Origin: Micromonospora sp. CP22
GTDB lineage: Bacteria > Actinomycetota > Actinomycetes > Mycobacteriales > Micromonosporaceae
DNA length: 64,000 nucleotides
Reading direction: 5' to 3'
Assembly: GCF_009712475.1 (NCBI RefSeq)
Contig: NZ_VCJO01000001.1
Span: 310,001-374,000 of the forward strand
Shown: positions 53,496-60,916 of the stretch, piece by piece
How the letters are laid out: each line of letters starts with the position of its first letter
How positions within the stretch are numbered: position 1 is the stretch's first letter
Program-made: the position numbers and the translations under genes
Notes under the pieces: generated by a model
What the model was told of the DNA's origin: nothing
The model's input: the letters and a program-made list of their open reading frames with translations, nothing else
The model's database searches: none

Positions 53496-54138
53496 CCGCG
53501 TCCTCAGCCCGCCGACAGCCGGGCGCCCGCGAGCACCACCGGAGGTACGGCAGCCGGCAGCCGGCGATGTCAGCCGGCGAAGTGGTTCAAAGTTTCTGTA
53601 CGTCTTCAAGGCGGCCCTGAACGGGCCGCACGCACCGCCGCCTGGGCGCGCGTCCGTCGCTCCGCTGACGCTCCGACTCCGGCCACGCAACACGCCCGGC
53701 GGCTGGCGCGGAAGCGGAAAGCCCAAGGGGCCGCCGCAGAACGACAGGGGCGTTGACCGGTGAGGGGTGGGCCGGCAGCCGGCCGGGCCGCGCGTCCACG
53801 AGCCCGCGCGGCGCAGGGCAGCGGACGCCGGCCGCGTCGGCGAGCTGGCGGCGGTGGCGGGGTTGCGGTTACTGCTGCCTCCGGCGGGGGCGCTCCGGCG
53901 CCAGGATGGCCCGGGCACCGTCGGCGCGTCACGGTCCGTGGGTGGTTACGGTAGGCCATCCCGCCCGCCATCGACCCGGGCAAGCCGAGCAGACCACCGC
54001 CCGACCCGCCAGCGCCCGAACTTGCGTCAAGGTCCGCTTGACGTGGCGGGCCGGGCGGCGGCCCGCTCCCCCAGGGGCGGGTCGACGGCAGACGGGATGG
54101 CTGAGTGCGCGCCGGTGTGCAGTGAGCTTCAGCAGAGC
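53496..54138. other. 643-bp region without a convincing gene
   Basis: Open frames exist on both strands but are Arg/Pro-rich and lack starts, ribosome sites or family similarity. The stretch 53580-53757 looks structured: GGCGGCCCTGAACGGGCC-like self-complementary blocks and the palindromic GGCCGGCAGCCGGCC near 53768. It has the appearance of a non-coding repeat or a decayed gene. Composition falls from very GC-rich to moderate near 54100, where the Fic gene begins. Confidence 0.4.
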
Positions 54139-55287
54139 TTATGCCACGGATACCGAGTAGATATTCTTCTCTCGGTAGGGATCGGTCAGGCGAGGTCGAT
54201 CCGCAGCCACTCGTTGTCGGATCTGGCGAAGTCTCTCAGTTGCAACATAGAAGCGTCCACGCGTCTCCCCGAGCGGTTCAAGCAACTGACGGCTTACCAT
54301 CATGCGGAGGTCGCGGTTTGCGGTTCCGACCTCAATCTCCGCATCCTTCTCATAAACCGGCCTCCGAACCCTGAGTCCCATAGCTGCTGGATACAGTGCG
54401 AACACGGTCCTCGGCGACAGGTCGAGCCGCTCTACCTCTTGTTCAAGCTCCAACCACGTCCGTTGCGCGTCCTCTACTCGACGGAGGACTGTCTGAGCCT
54501 GCATATGGTGAGCTACTAGGTTGAAGCGAACCCAGGGGCGCGTGTCGTTCTCGGGATGCCAAGAGCCCTGACCAACGGCAGCTAGGACTGCGTAGTATGC
54601 GGCGGTGTTTCGCCCTAGCCATTCCTCGATGGAACTGAACTCGGGCGCGAGAATTCTTTCTCGCGCTAGCACCAGCGTCTGTAAGGCGCGAGCCATGCGT
54701 CCGTTGCCGTCTCTGAATGGATGAATCATTACCAGGTTGAGGTGGGCGAGGGCGGCTCGGACGAAGTTGGGAGTCTCGCTTGCGTTCCGAAGATCTTCGA
54801 TAAGTTCCCGCATCAGTCCCGGCACTATGTCAGAACTTGGCCCTTCGTATACAAGGAGGTTCTTCTCCTCGTCGTGAACGAATATCTGCCCTGGGCGGTA
54901 CCTGCCTGGGCTCTTGGTTAGGTCGTGACCCAGCATCATGAAGTGCAAACTTCGGATTAGCGACTCATCCAGCGAGAAGTCTGAGTCGTCGGCAAGTTGC
55001 TGGATGTAAGTCAGGGCATTTCTATAGCCTAGGATTTCCAGCGAAGTGCGCTTGTCTGCGTCGAGAGGTTCCTCGTCCTCAAGAAGGGCAACCGCATCGT
55101 CTAGCGACACGTCGTAGCCCTCAATGCTGTTGGATCCGCGGATCGCGCGTGCCTTGAGGTTGCGACGTAGTTGACCCTTCCAGCGGCGAGGCTCGTGCAG
55201 GAACAACCGCAGTCTCTGCCGGAACTCATGGACCTCTGAGATGACTCGGAGGTCTTCATCGTCTAGAGGGGGAGGCGTGAAGAGCAT
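54139..55287 (-). CDS. Fic-domain protein (class II, self-inhibited AMPylase-like)
   Basis: This is a 382-residue protein. The Fic core HPFRDGNGRMAR (catalytic His, Mg and phosphate binding) lies near residues 190-201. Upstream, SNSIEGY near residues 52-58 matches the inhibitory S/TxxxE(G/N) motif placed N-terminally, which defines class II Fic enzymes. A C-terminal winged-helix-like region ends the protein. The usual reaction is AMP transfer from ATP to a hydroxyl of a target protein. ATG 55287 follows AAGGAGG. Codon use is less GC-biased than in neighbours, suggesting transfer. No antitoxin gene adjoins it. Confidence 0.88.
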   Translation of the reverse strand: MLFTPPPLDDEDLRVISEVHEFRQRLRLFLHEPRRWKGQLRRNLKARAIRGSNSIEGYDVSLDDAVALLEDEEPLDADKRTSLEILGYRNALTYIQQLADDSDFSLDESLIRSLHFMMLGHDLTKSPGRYRPGQIFVHDEEKNLLVYEGPSSDIVPGLMRELIEDLRNASETPNFVRAALAHLNLVMIHPFRDGNGRMARALQTLVLARERILAPEFSSIEEWLGRNTAAYYAVLAAVGQGSWHPENDTRPWVRFNLVAHHMQAQTVLRRVEDAQRTWLELEQEVERLDLSPRTVFALYPAAMGLRVRRPVYEKDAEIEVGTANRDLRMMVSRQLLEPLGETRGRFYVATERLRQIRQRVAADRPRLTDPYREKNIYSVSVA

Positions 55288-55303
55288 GGCAAATCCTCCT
55301 TGC

Positions 55304-55321
55304 TGATAGAACTTCTGTCAA
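55304..55321 (-). promoter_or_regulatory. Operator-like palindrome, copy 1 (at fic)
   Basis: On the minus strand it reads TTGACAGAAGTTCTATCA. It lies immediately upstream of the fic ribosome binding site, so a bound protein would block fic expression. Confidence 0.6.
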
Positions 55322-55323
55322 CA

Positions 55324-55342
55324 TTAACAGATCATCTGGCAA
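55324..55342 (-). promoter_or_regulatory. Operator-like palindrome, copy 2
   Basis: On the minus strand it reads TTGCCAGATGATCTGTTAA. It is separated from copy 1 by 2 bp, forming a tandem pair in front of fic. Confidence 0.6.
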
Positions 55343-55399
55343 TCTGGTTACTGTCGGTGTGTTGATCGTTGCAGCTCGCCTCCTGGTCCTGCGTTGCAG

Positions 55400-55557
55400 C
55401 TGAGGCTGCTGTGGTGGGTGGTTGTTGGCGGCGGCTGTGGTTGTGAGCGTGCTTGCCGCGATGCGCTGGGCAGATTGCCAGATGTTCTATCAATCCGGTT
55501 GGGCCGCTGCGCTGCTGCCAGCGTGCGTGCTGCGTCGGGAGGTCGGTTGCGGCGGTG
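55400..55557. repeat. 158-bp direct repeat, unit A
   Basis: It matches 55723-55880 with about five mismatches and a constant offset of 323 bp. The unit contains one operator-like palindrome (55475-55493). Confidence 0.9.
55475..55493 (+). promoter_or_regulatory. Operator-like palindrome, copy 3
   Basis: It reads TTGCCAGATGTTCTATCAA and lies within direct repeat unit A. Confidence 0.6.
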
Positions 55558-55595
55558 CGTTGCTGCTGCTGGTTGCGTGCGTCGTCATGAGTAGA

Positions 55596-55614
55596 TTGAC
55601 AGAAGTTTTGTCAA
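55596..55614 (+). promoter_or_regulatory. Operator-like palindrome, copy 4 (most symmetric)
   Basis: It reads TTGACAGAAGTTTTGTCAA; the outer arms TTGACA and TGTCAA are exact complements. It lies between the two direct repeat units. Confidence 0.65.
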
Positions 55615-55722
55615 TCTCGCCACGCCGCTGCATCGAGGGTGTCTGTAGAGGCTTCGTGTTCGAGCGTCACTGCAGTGGGGCGGTGGCTGCGAGGTGTGCC
55701 GATGCTGGGCATGTGGCTGCTA

Positions 55723-55880
55723 CTGAGGCTGCTGTGGTGGGTGGTTGTTGGCGGCGGCTGTGGTTGTGAGCGTGCTTGCCGCGATGCGCTGGGCAGATTG
55801 CCAGATGTTCTATCAATCTGGTTGGGCCGCTGCGCTGCTGCCAGCGTGCGTGCTGCGTCAGGACGTTGGTTTCGGCGGTG
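55723..55880. repeat. 158-bp direct repeat, unit B
   Basis: This is the second copy of the unit at 55400-55557, about 97 percent identical by eye. Differences cluster at its right end. Confidence 0.9.
55798..55816 (+). promoter_or_regulatory. Operator-like palindrome, copy 5
   Basis: It reads TTGCCAGATGTTCTATCAA, identical to copy 3, and lies within direct repeat unit B about 230 bp before tcmP. Confidence 0.6.
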
Positions 55881-56044
55881 CTGGACTGTTCGGACAGTTC
55901 GGCCCCGTTGCTGGCGCAGCTCATTGGCGGCTTTGGTTCCTCTTGGCGAAGAAATCAACCATGTGTTGGCGGAGATTCACAGCCTTCCGCGCGCCGCAAC
56001 CTTCCGCTAGCGTGGCGCTACTTACTGTGGCCAGGGGAGGGCTC

Positions 56045-57226
56045 GTGGCCGGTGCAGACTTCTTCGCTTCAAAGAAGGCGGCTGCCGTCTTCAAGCACGG
56101 CATCCTGAGCCGGTACCCGGTCGTGTTCGCATCGAAGACTGGCAAGAGCGTCGAGGGCAACCGGGTTGTCTTCCTAGATGGATACGCCGGCCGTGGGGAG
56201 TACGACGACGGGCAGCCGGGCTCGCCGCTGCTGCTGTCGCGGTGTGCCGAGTTCGTCAGGGGTTACCGCAATGTCCTGGGGTTCTTCATCGAGCAGAACC
56301 CGGACAACTTTGCCAACCTGGAGCGCGTACTCGACGAGAAGGGTGGCGACGCTGAGCGGGTCGTCCGGTCCGGCTCGGTTGACGAGCACCTTCCCGAAGT
56401 CCTAAGACGGGCCCAGGGCGCGTCGCTGTTCGCCTTTCTCGACCCGTTCGGTCCTGCGTTGGACTTTGACCTCCTCAAGGCCGCCCTGCTCGGTCGCCCG
56501 TCGTGGCCGCCTACTGAGGTCCTGCTCCACTTCAGCGTCTTAAGCGTCGCTCGAATGGGCCGTGCCGTACATGCGGCTCGTTCCAGGCGCGGGGAGCTGT
56601 CGCCGGCAGATCAAAAGACCGCCGGCCGGCTAGACCGCTTTCTCGGCGGCGACTGGTGGCAAGAACACTTTGCCGGCGTTCGGGACGAAGGCGATGAGCA
56701 GCGAGCTACCGAGATTGCCTTAGAAGTCTGTGACAAGTACGAGAAGCTCTTGACGGCCGGAACGAGATACCGAGCGGTCAAGATGCCGGTGCGGCCCAGG
56801 CCCGATCTGCTGCCGAAGTACGTGCTGGCGCTGTTCACGGCCAGCAACGAGGGAGCCTGGCACTTCGCGGACTCGCTGGGTAAGGCGGGCGTGGAGTGGT
56901 CGGTGGCGTGGCAGACGGACCTGCTCCGCAAGGGGGAAAAGCACGGGCAGGGCTCGCTGTTCGGCGACGATGAGTTGCCGACTCCCGAGAGCTACAGCAG
57001 TCGACACGGCACCGAGTGGACGAGGATTATTGCGGGGAACCTCGAACGGCTGCTGGACGAATTGGGCCCGTACTGCCCTGCCGATTATGTGCCGGAGGTC
57101 TATGGCGCGACTCTAGGCCAGGCAAGCACCCCTCACGTCCGGGCCGCCGTGAAACAACTGAGCGGAACGTCTGTGGCCAACACTGGTAAGGGCGACTTCT
57201 GGAAGGAGCAGCTGCGGCGCCCGTAG
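56045..57226 (+). CDS. tcmP: Three-Cys-motif partner protein TcmP
   Basis: This is a 393-residue protein. The N-terminus is characteristic of TcmP: DFFASKKAAAVFKHGILSRY, then VVFLDGYAGRGEYDDGQPGSPLLL, a Rossmann-like glycine-rich segment. AFLDPFGPALDF near residue 140 recalls a methyltransferase motif IV (DPFG). TcmP proteins are encoded beside Gp37/Gp68-type three-Cys-motif proteins; their function is unknown. GTG 56045 follows GGGGAGGG. The expected partner is present at 58455-59213 on the opposite strand, but an IS630 element now separates the two. Moderate GC suggests horizontal acquisition. Confidence 0.82.
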   Translation: MAGADFFASKKAAAVFKHGILSRYPVVFASKTGKSVEGNRVVFLDGYAGRGEYDDGQPGSPLLLSRCAEFVRGYRNVLGFFIEQNPDNFANLERVLDEKGGDAERVVRSGSVDEHLPEVLRRAQGASLFAFLDPFGPALDFDLLKAALLGRPSWPPTEVLLHFSVLSVARMGRAVHAARSRRGELSPADQKTAGRLDRFLGGDWWQEHFAGVRDEGDEQRATEIALEVCDKYEKLLTAGTRYRAVKMPVRPRPDLLPKYVLALFTASNEGAWHFADSLGKAGVEWSVAWQTDLLRKGEKHGQGSLFGDDELPTPESYSSRHGTEWTRIIAGNLERLLDELGPYCPADYVPEVYGATLGQASTPHVRAAVKQLSGTSVANTGKGDFWKEQLRRP

Positions 57227-57258
57227 GGGGTGTAGTCCCTCCTCTCCGGGCTGGCTTC

Positions 57259-58457
57259 TAGTGCCTCGTCTTTGAACGTTGATCGTGTAATGCGTCGGTT
57301 TTGAGGGTCTATCGGGCAGGCTGTCTCCCAGCACTCGTGGTGGGAGGTGATGGCCGGTGGGTAGACGGCCGGAGGTGTTTGTCCGGCAGGTGTCGATGGC
57401 CGAGGGGCAGCGGTTGCAGCGGATCACCCGGACCGCGAAGGACCCGGTGAAGCTGCGCCGGGCGATCGTGGTGCTGATGTCCGCGCAGGGGCAGCCCGCG
57501 CCGGACATCGCTCACCTGCTCAAGGCCAGCGAGGACTACGTCCGTGACGTGATCCACGCGTTCAACGAACGGGGGTTCGACGCCTTGAACCCAAAATGGA
57601 GCGGGGGCGCACCGAGACGGATCGATGAGCAGACCAGAGACTGGATCTGCGTCATCGCCCGGTGCGACCCCCGCTTCCTCGGCCAGCCGTTCTCCTGCTG
57701 GTCCCTGGCCAAACTGCGCGACTACCTCATCGCCGCTGGCTACGCCACGGCGATCAGCAGCGAGACCATCCGACGGATCCTGCACGAACGCGGGATCTCG
57801 TGGCAGGCCACCAAGACGTGGAAGGCCAGCACCGACCCCGACTTCACCACCAAGATGCGCCGCATCCTGGACCTCTACGACCACCCACCACCTGATGGGC
57901 GGGTGCTGTGCGTCGACGAGTTCGGGCCGCTCAATCTGCAACCCCGCCCCGGCCGCGCCTGGCGGCCCGTGGCACACCCGGTGCGGCTGCGGGCCACCTA
58001 CACCCGTGACCAGGGCGTACGGCACATGATCGCCGCCCTGGACTGACCACCGGACGGCTGCACTACCGCATCCGCGACCGCAAACGCTGGCGCGAGTTCC
58101 TGGCCTTCCTCAAGACCCTGCGCCGCCGCTGGCCCGACCAGCGTCTCTACCTCATCGTGGACAACTTCTCCCCGCACAAGCACCCCGAGGTCCGCACCTG
58201 GTGCGCCGACAACCAAGTGGACCTGGTCTTCCTGCCCACGTATGCGTCGTGGCTGAACTGGATCGAGGCCGAGTTCGCCGCCGTGCGCTACGTCGCCCTC
58301 AACGGCACCGACCACCGCAGCCACGCCGAGCAGGACACCGCGATCGGCGACTACATCCGCTGGCGCAACCAACGCGCCAGACCGAAAACCGCATTCGCCA
58401 CCGGATCCAAGATCCGCCACCCGGATTACCCGTTCAAGGCTGCATGACGAGGCACTA
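57259..58457. mobile_element. IS630-family insertion sequence with TA target duplication
   Basis: The element spans 57261-58455 (1195 bp). Terminal inverted repeats GTGCCTCGTC (57261-57270) and GACGAGGCAC (58446-58455) are perfect over 10 bp, and GAACG/CGTTC matches continue inward with a gap. Both ends are flanked by TA (57259-57260, 58456-58457), the target duplication expected of IS630/Tc1. Removing the element and one TA rejoins the ends of the convergent tcmP and Gp37/Gp68-like genes without changing either stop codon. Confidence 0.92.
57357..58447 (+). pseudogene. IS630 transposase, frameshifted
   Basis: The first part (GTG 57357 to TGA 58046, 229 codons) has the N-terminal helix-turn-helix domains and the first catalytic Asp in CVDEFGPL. 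The second part continues in another frame to TGA 58445, with IVDNFSPH (second Asp) and PTYASWLNWIEAEF (catalytic Glu). The shift occurs near 58040, where GGACTGACC looks like a one-base loss from a Leu codon before the expected LHYRIRDRKRW. Either the transposase is inactivated or frameshifting restores it; no obvious slippery run is seen, so I call it broken. Confidence 0.85.
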
Positions 58458-59213
58458 GCCGATCGACGTGAGTTCCCGCGCTGTTGGCATCTCGTCCCAT
58501 GTCCGACCGTCCAACTCCCGACCGCCGGCCTTTGGCGTTCTGCCGCCCCACTGTTTGAAGAAGAAAGCCGTACCGCTTGCGACGCACTGGTCGCGCAGCG
58601 ATCGCACCCAAGCGGGATCCATCGGCCGGCAGCCGGGGCCAGACTCGCCACCGGCGATCAGCCAGTCAACGCTCTCAAGGTTCAGGTCGTCCAGCGGGCC
58701 GAGTAGCGGCTCGGCCGAGACAAACCGAACGGCAGCAGGCACCCGGCGGAGATGGTCGATGCGCTCCGTCTGTTCATCATCCTCGACGGAGACACCCATC
58801 CAGACGTTGGCCGGCCAGGTCAGTCGGGGTGCGAGCTTCGCAAGCCTCGCGGCTCGCTTGGTGAGTACCTGGTAGGTGTGCTGCGGGGTTGCCGCCATGA
58901 CCTCAAAGACCTGCTCAACGAAGTCGAAGGGAACCTTCGCGTGGAACAGGTCGCTCATCGAGTTGACGAACACGACGCGGGGTTCTCGCCATCGAAGAGG
59001 CAGCGTTAGCTCACCGGGGTGTACTGCGATTCCGAAGCCCGGTCCCGACGTACGGGGGTCGCCGTCCGTCTGATACTTGGCCGACCCCATGGCCTTCAGC
59101 CGCTTCGCCAAGGTCAACGCGTAGCAGTGATCGCAGCCGCGCGAGATGCGATCGCAGCCAGTTGTCGGGTTCCATGTGGCTTCGGTCCACTCGATAGAGC
59201 TCTTGTCTGCCAT
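58455..59213 (-). CDS. Phage Gp37/Gp68-like three-Cys-motif protein (DUF5131)
   Basis: This is a 252-residue protein. It begins SSIEWTEATWNPTTGCDRISRGCDHCYA, the family N-terminus, whose Cx6CxxC cysteines form the three-Cys motif resembling a radical-SAM cluster site. FVNSMSDLFHAKVP, YQVLTKRA and WLIAGGESGPGCRPMDP are further family blocks. The C-terminus has FFKQWGG. A radical-SAM-like Fe-S chemistry is suspected for the family but not shown. ATG 59213 follows GGGGAG. Its TAG stop shares bases with the TA duplication of the IS element. It is the partner of TcmP. Confidence 0.87.
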   Translation of the reverse strand: MADKSSIEWTEATWNPTTGCDRISRGCDHCYALTLAKRLKAMGSAKYQTDGDPRTSGPGFGIAVHPGELTLPLRWREPRVVFVNSMSDLFHAKVPFDFVEQVFEVMAATPQHTYQVLTKRAARLAKLAPRLTWPANVWMGVSVEDDEQTERIDHLRRVPAAVRFVSAEPLLGPLDDLNLESVDWLIAGGESGPGCRPMDPAWVRSLRDQCVASGTAFFFKQWGGRTPKAGGRELDGRTWDEMPTARELTSIG

Positions 59214-59481
59214 CACCACTCCCCGGCCGGTTGGAACGATTCTGTCGAACGTGCGTACGGATTGAAAGGCGTGGAGGCGATCTTTCTGCCGGGCGAGCAA
59301 CACGGGCAGCAGTTGCCCATGCTCCAATCGACCAACGCGCAAGGCCCAGAGTGAGACGCGACCAGGCCGTCGCCAGGCCGTCGCAGGCCGAATGGCGGTG
59401 ACCAACGACGACCACTGGTGACGACTTCTGCCCAGGTGACAAGGCGTGGCCGGCGCGATGACCAGGCCGGCCGGGACCGCC
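59214..59481. other. 268-bp intergenic region upstream of the Gp37/Gp68-like gene
   Basis: It contains the leader of the Gp37/Gp68-like gene and the 3' side of yajQ. AT-richer sequence near 59238-59265 is the likely promoter area. I see none of the 19-bp operators here. Confidence 0.35.
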
Positions 59482-59976
59482 TTACCTGTAGTTGGTGAAC
59501 TGAAGGGCGACGCCGAAATCCTCGGCCTTGAGCAGCGCGATGACCGCCTGAAGGTCGTCCTTCTTCTTGCCCGTGACGCGGAGCTGGTCGCCCTGGATCT
59601 GGGCCTGGACACCCTTCGGGCCCTCGTCGCGGATCTTCTTGCTGATCGCCTTCGCCTTGTCCTGGTCGATCCCCTGGATCACCTTGGCGTCGATCTTGAA
59701 AACCTTGCCCGAGGGACGCGGGTCGCCGGCGTCCAGCGACTTCAGCGAGATGTTCCGCTTGATCAGCTTCTCCTTGAACACCTCCAACGCGGCGCGGACC
59801 CGCTCCTCGGTCTCCGCCTGGAGGCTGATCGTCTCCTCGCCCGACCAGGAGATCCCCGCCCCGGTGCCCCGAAAATCGAACCGCGTCCCGAGCTCCCTCT
59901 CCGCCTGGTGGAGGGCGTTGTCGACCTCCTGGCGATCGACCTTGCTCACGATGTCGAACGACGGGTTCGCTGCCAT
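59482..59976 (-). CDS. yajQ: YajQ-family nucleotide-binding protein (DUF520)
   Basis: This is a 164-residue cytoplasmic protein matching YajQ length and sequence: [30 protein letters not shown] at the start and [28 protein letters not shown] at the end. It has two ferredoxin-like lobes. Family members bind RNA, and some bind c-di-GMP and act as co-regulators; the role here is inferred. ATG 59976 follows AGGAG by 8 nt; ATG 59982 two codons upstream is too close to that site. It is divergent from tRNA-Tyr. Confidence 0.92.
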   Translation of the reverse strand: MAANPSFDIVSKVDRQEVDNALHQAERELGTRFDFRGTGAGISWSGEETISLQAETEERVRAALEVFKEKLIKRNISLKSLDAGDPRPSGKVFKIDAKVIQGIDQDKAKAISKKIRDEGPKGVQAQIQGDQLRVTGKKKDDLQAVIALLKAEDFGVALQFTNYR

Positions 59977-60056
59977 ACTCATGCTCCTGCTGTCCGGCCG
60001 GTTTGTGGTCCTTCGTCCCTGGTTGCCCAGGGGTACGACACCCTGACGGTACCCGG

Positions 60057-60087
60057 TTGCACCATCGGCGGTTGGAGCCGCTATCCT
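60057..60087 (+). promoter_or_regulatory. Promoter of tRNA-Tyr
   Basis: -35 TTGCAC (60057-60062) and -10 TATCCT (60082-60087) with a 19-bp spacer precede the tRNA by about 38 nt. Confidence 0.5.
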
Positions 60088-60125
60088 TGCTTCCGCTGCC
60101 GCATCACGGTGCGGTGGTACGCCCT

Positions 60126-60209
60126 GGCGGGTTGCCCGAGCGGCCAATGGGAGCGGACTGTAAATCCGTCGCGAAAGCTACAGAGGTTCGAATCCTCTAC
60201 CCGCCACCA
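60126..60209 (+). tRNA. tRNA-Tyr (GTA)
   Basis: This is a class II tRNA with acceptor stem GGCGGGT / ACCCGCC (60126-60132 and 60199-60205), discriminator A and encoded CCA (60207-60209). The anticodon is GTA (60160-60162) in loop CTGTAAA. A long variable arm and GGTTCGAATCC T-arm are present. The gene is intact. In Streptomyces coelicolor the integrative element SLP1 uses tRNA-Tyr as its attachment site, so this is a plausible integration hotspot, but no integrase lies nearby. Confidence 0.96.
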
Positions 60210-60220
60210 GGTGAAACAAC

Positions 60221-60254
60221 GGCCCCTGACCTGCGAAAACGCAAGTCAGGGGCC
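60221..60254 (+). terminator. Terminator hairpin of tRNA-Tyr
   Basis: GGCCCCTGAC (60221-60230) pairs with GTCAGGGGCC (60245-60254). After one mismatch, TGCG/CGCA extends the stem to an AAAA loop. It starts 12 nt after the tRNA CCA. Confidence 0.85.
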
Positions 60255-60358
60255 ATCGCGGTTCGCGGCTGTCCCGGAGGCGGCCGGCTGCGCCCCCGGC
60301 CACGCCGAGGACACCCGATTTCCGCGCCAACCGTTACCGCAGCGACTTGAATAGCGGT

Positions 60359-60916
60359 GTGCAGGTCAGCAAAGACGGGCGGAGCTGGCGGGTAGGCACC
60401 GCCGCCGACGTGGAGTGGATCGCCGGTCACACCACTGCCGGCATCTCGATCACCACCGCCATCCCGCCGATCTACGACGCCTACGCCACCACCCACCAAG
60501 CCGACGACGTCACCGTCACCGCCTATGAACACGCCCTCGTCGAGGACCTGATCAACCAGACCTCCGACCAGCCCTGGTGGCTGGCCTACCTCGACACCGG
60601 CGCCCACGACATCGTCTTTCCCCACGCCCCCAGAGTGTCGCTCTACTGGAACTGGTCTTACGTGCTGGTCGAGGCCGGACCCGAGCAGGCCCTCACCTGG
60701 CGGACCGGTCACATGCGCCACGGCCACGGATCGCTACCCGACCTGTTCTTCCCCGTCGATCGATCATGGCTGGTCTCCGCACTCTGGGACGACACCTGGA
60801 CCTGCATCGGCGGCCCGGAACCACTGATCGACACCCTCCACCGCAACCCCCTGGCCAACGCCCACCGGGTCCGACCCGACGAAGACGCGCTGCCACCGGG
60901 ACTCACCCGCGAGTGA
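60359..60916 (+). CDS. Hypothetical protein
   Basis: This is a 185-residue soluble protein of unknown function. It has no signal peptide. Recognisable features are aromatic-rich segments (QPWWLAYLDTGAHD, VSLYWNWSYVLVEAG, DRSWLVSALWDDTWTCIG). Composition is coding-like. The start is uncertain: GTG 60359 is used, TTG 60347 is possible, and no good ribosome site precedes either, so the gene may be 5'-truncated near the tRNA. It is followed by 660 bp without a clear gene. Confidence 0.6.
   Translation: MQVSKDGRSWRVGTAADVEWIAGHTTAGISITTAIPPIYDAYATTHQADDVTVTAYEHALVEDLINQTSDQPWWLAYLDTGAHDIVFPHAPRVSLYWNWSYVLVEAGPEQALTWRTGHMRHGHGSLPDLFFPVDRSWLVSALWDDTWTCIGGPEPLIDTLHRNPLANAHRVRPDEDALPPGLTRE

Larger units (their letters stand above)
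55288..56044. other. 757-bp regulatory region between divergent fic and tcmP
   Basis: No gene is supported; short hydrophobic frames repeat because the DNA repeats. The region holds a 158-bp direct repeat (55400-55557 and 55723-55880) and five copies of a 19-bp palindromic motif at 55304, 55324, 55475, 55596 and 55798. A -10 candidate TAGCGT near 56009 precedes tcmP. It is the likely control region for both flanking genes. Confidence 0.65.

Noticed and set aside
53767-54519. 250-codon plus-strand frame leading into the Fic region
   Set aside because: Its second half is antisense to fic and its first half has no start signal or recognisable family.
54139-55287. Classic Fic-antitoxin (VbhT/VbhA-type) operon
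   Set aside because: No small antitoxin gene adjoins fic, and the inhibitory motif is inside the same protein.
55422-55769. Small hydrophobic ORFs in the 158-bp direct repeats
   Set aside because: They repeat only because the DNA repeats, start at weak codons without ribosome sites and overlap operator-like palindromes.
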